Shown: positions 7,714 through 7,824 of the stretch, piece by piece | How positions within the stretch are numbered: the stretch's first letter is position 1 | Layout of the letters: every line of letters begins with the position of its first letter | NCBI GenBank assembly: GCA_050014815.1 | Contig: JBEKCP010000381.1 | Span: 1 to 7,824, forward strand | Reading direction: 5' to 3' | DNA: 7,824 nt | Source of the DNA: JBEKCP01 sp050014815 | GTDB lineage: Bacteria; Planctomycetota; Planctomycetia; Pirellulales; Thermoguttaceae | Translations under genes and position numbers: made by a program | The notes under the pieces: model-generated | Databases searched by the model: none | What the model was told of the DNA's origin: nothing | What the model saw: the letters and a program-made list of their open reading frames with translations, nothing else

Positions 7714-7719
7714 GCGACC

Positions 7720-7731
7720 CCTGCCGGCAGG
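7720..7731. repeat. Perfect 12-bp palindrome upstream of the pyrG promoter
   Basis: CCTGCCGGCAGG is perfectly self-complementary and lies 6 nt upstream of the putative -35 element. The position would suit an operator, but no known regulator site is recognised and GC-rich palindromes are common here. Confidence 0.3.
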
Positions 7732-7784
7732 TGGAATGTGCAACGGTTGTTCGACTGCTTGCGAGAATAGACGGCGGGTCACAC

Positions 7785-7800
7785 GGCGGGCAAGCCCGCC
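7785..7800. repeat. REP-like palindrome with 2-nt loop
   Basis: GGCGGGCAAGCCCGCC forms a 7-bp stem around AA. Neither strand has a T-run after it, so a terminator is not supported. The stem-and-2-nt-loop layout matches the hairpin at 5967-5982. The octamer ACGGCGGG appears at 7783-7790 and also at 7771-7778. No gene is visible between 7634 and the end of the window. Confidence 0.5.
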
Positions 7801-7824
7801 CGCTAAACGACAACCTCCGCCTTC

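Noticed and set aside
7634..7813. 60-residue N-terminal extension of PyrG
   Set aside because: CTP synthases begin with M-x-K-x-I-F-V-T-G-G, which matches the ATG at 7633. The extension contains the promoter-like region and no conserved sequence.

Overview
The window is a stretch of GC-rich bacterial chromosome, with core genes of roughly 65-70% G+C by eye. Planctomycetota is the likeliest source. The grounds are a secreted PQQ-type beta-propeller with a Lys/Pro/Ala-rich tail, a DUF1844 protein beside pyrG, and an intergenic style full of short palindromes with 2-nt loops. This placement is an inference without a marker gene, so it is only moderately sure. No rRNA, tRNA, CRISPR array or intact mobile element is visible.

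Layout. On the + strand, 22-1590 encodes an exported beta-propeller protein, followed after 91 nt by purH (1682-3250), the last two steps of IMP synthesis. purH converges on a minus-strand PAP2-family membrane phosphatase gene (3254-4174), with 3 nt between the stop codons. Positions 4175-4724 hold no intact gene but are highly structured. Two multi-hairpin cassettes face each other in inverted orientation, sharing a 38-nt arm with one mismatch. Between them lies a 3'-terminal scrap of what looks like a REP-associated/IS200-like Y1 transposase gene. The rest of the window is on the minus strand: pyrG (7633 down to about 6059), a DUF1844 gene (5881-5486) and an uncharacterised 244-residue protein (5459-4725) whose base composition is clearly lower in G+C.

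Two things stand out. First, pyrG, normally an essential CTP synthase gene, carries a frameshift at about 6145. Roughly 20 nt are missing between the codons for ELP and VQYHPE, which puts the glutaminase His and Glu out of frame. Second, the pyrG-DUF1844 gap contains telomere-like 7-nt repeats (AGGGATT/AATCCCT) in two opposed arrays, 4 and 10 units, around a small hairpin. When the pyrG frame is restored, its stop codon falls inside these repeats.

Functionally, purH and pyrG make purine and pyrimidine nucleotides, but they lie on opposite strands and are not an operon. pyrG, DUF1844 and the 244-residue gene could be read as one minus-strand unit, although the repeat block between the first two may separate them. 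I see no multi-gene novel system. The REP-like/transposase-remnant structure and the heptamer repeat block are the most unusual content.
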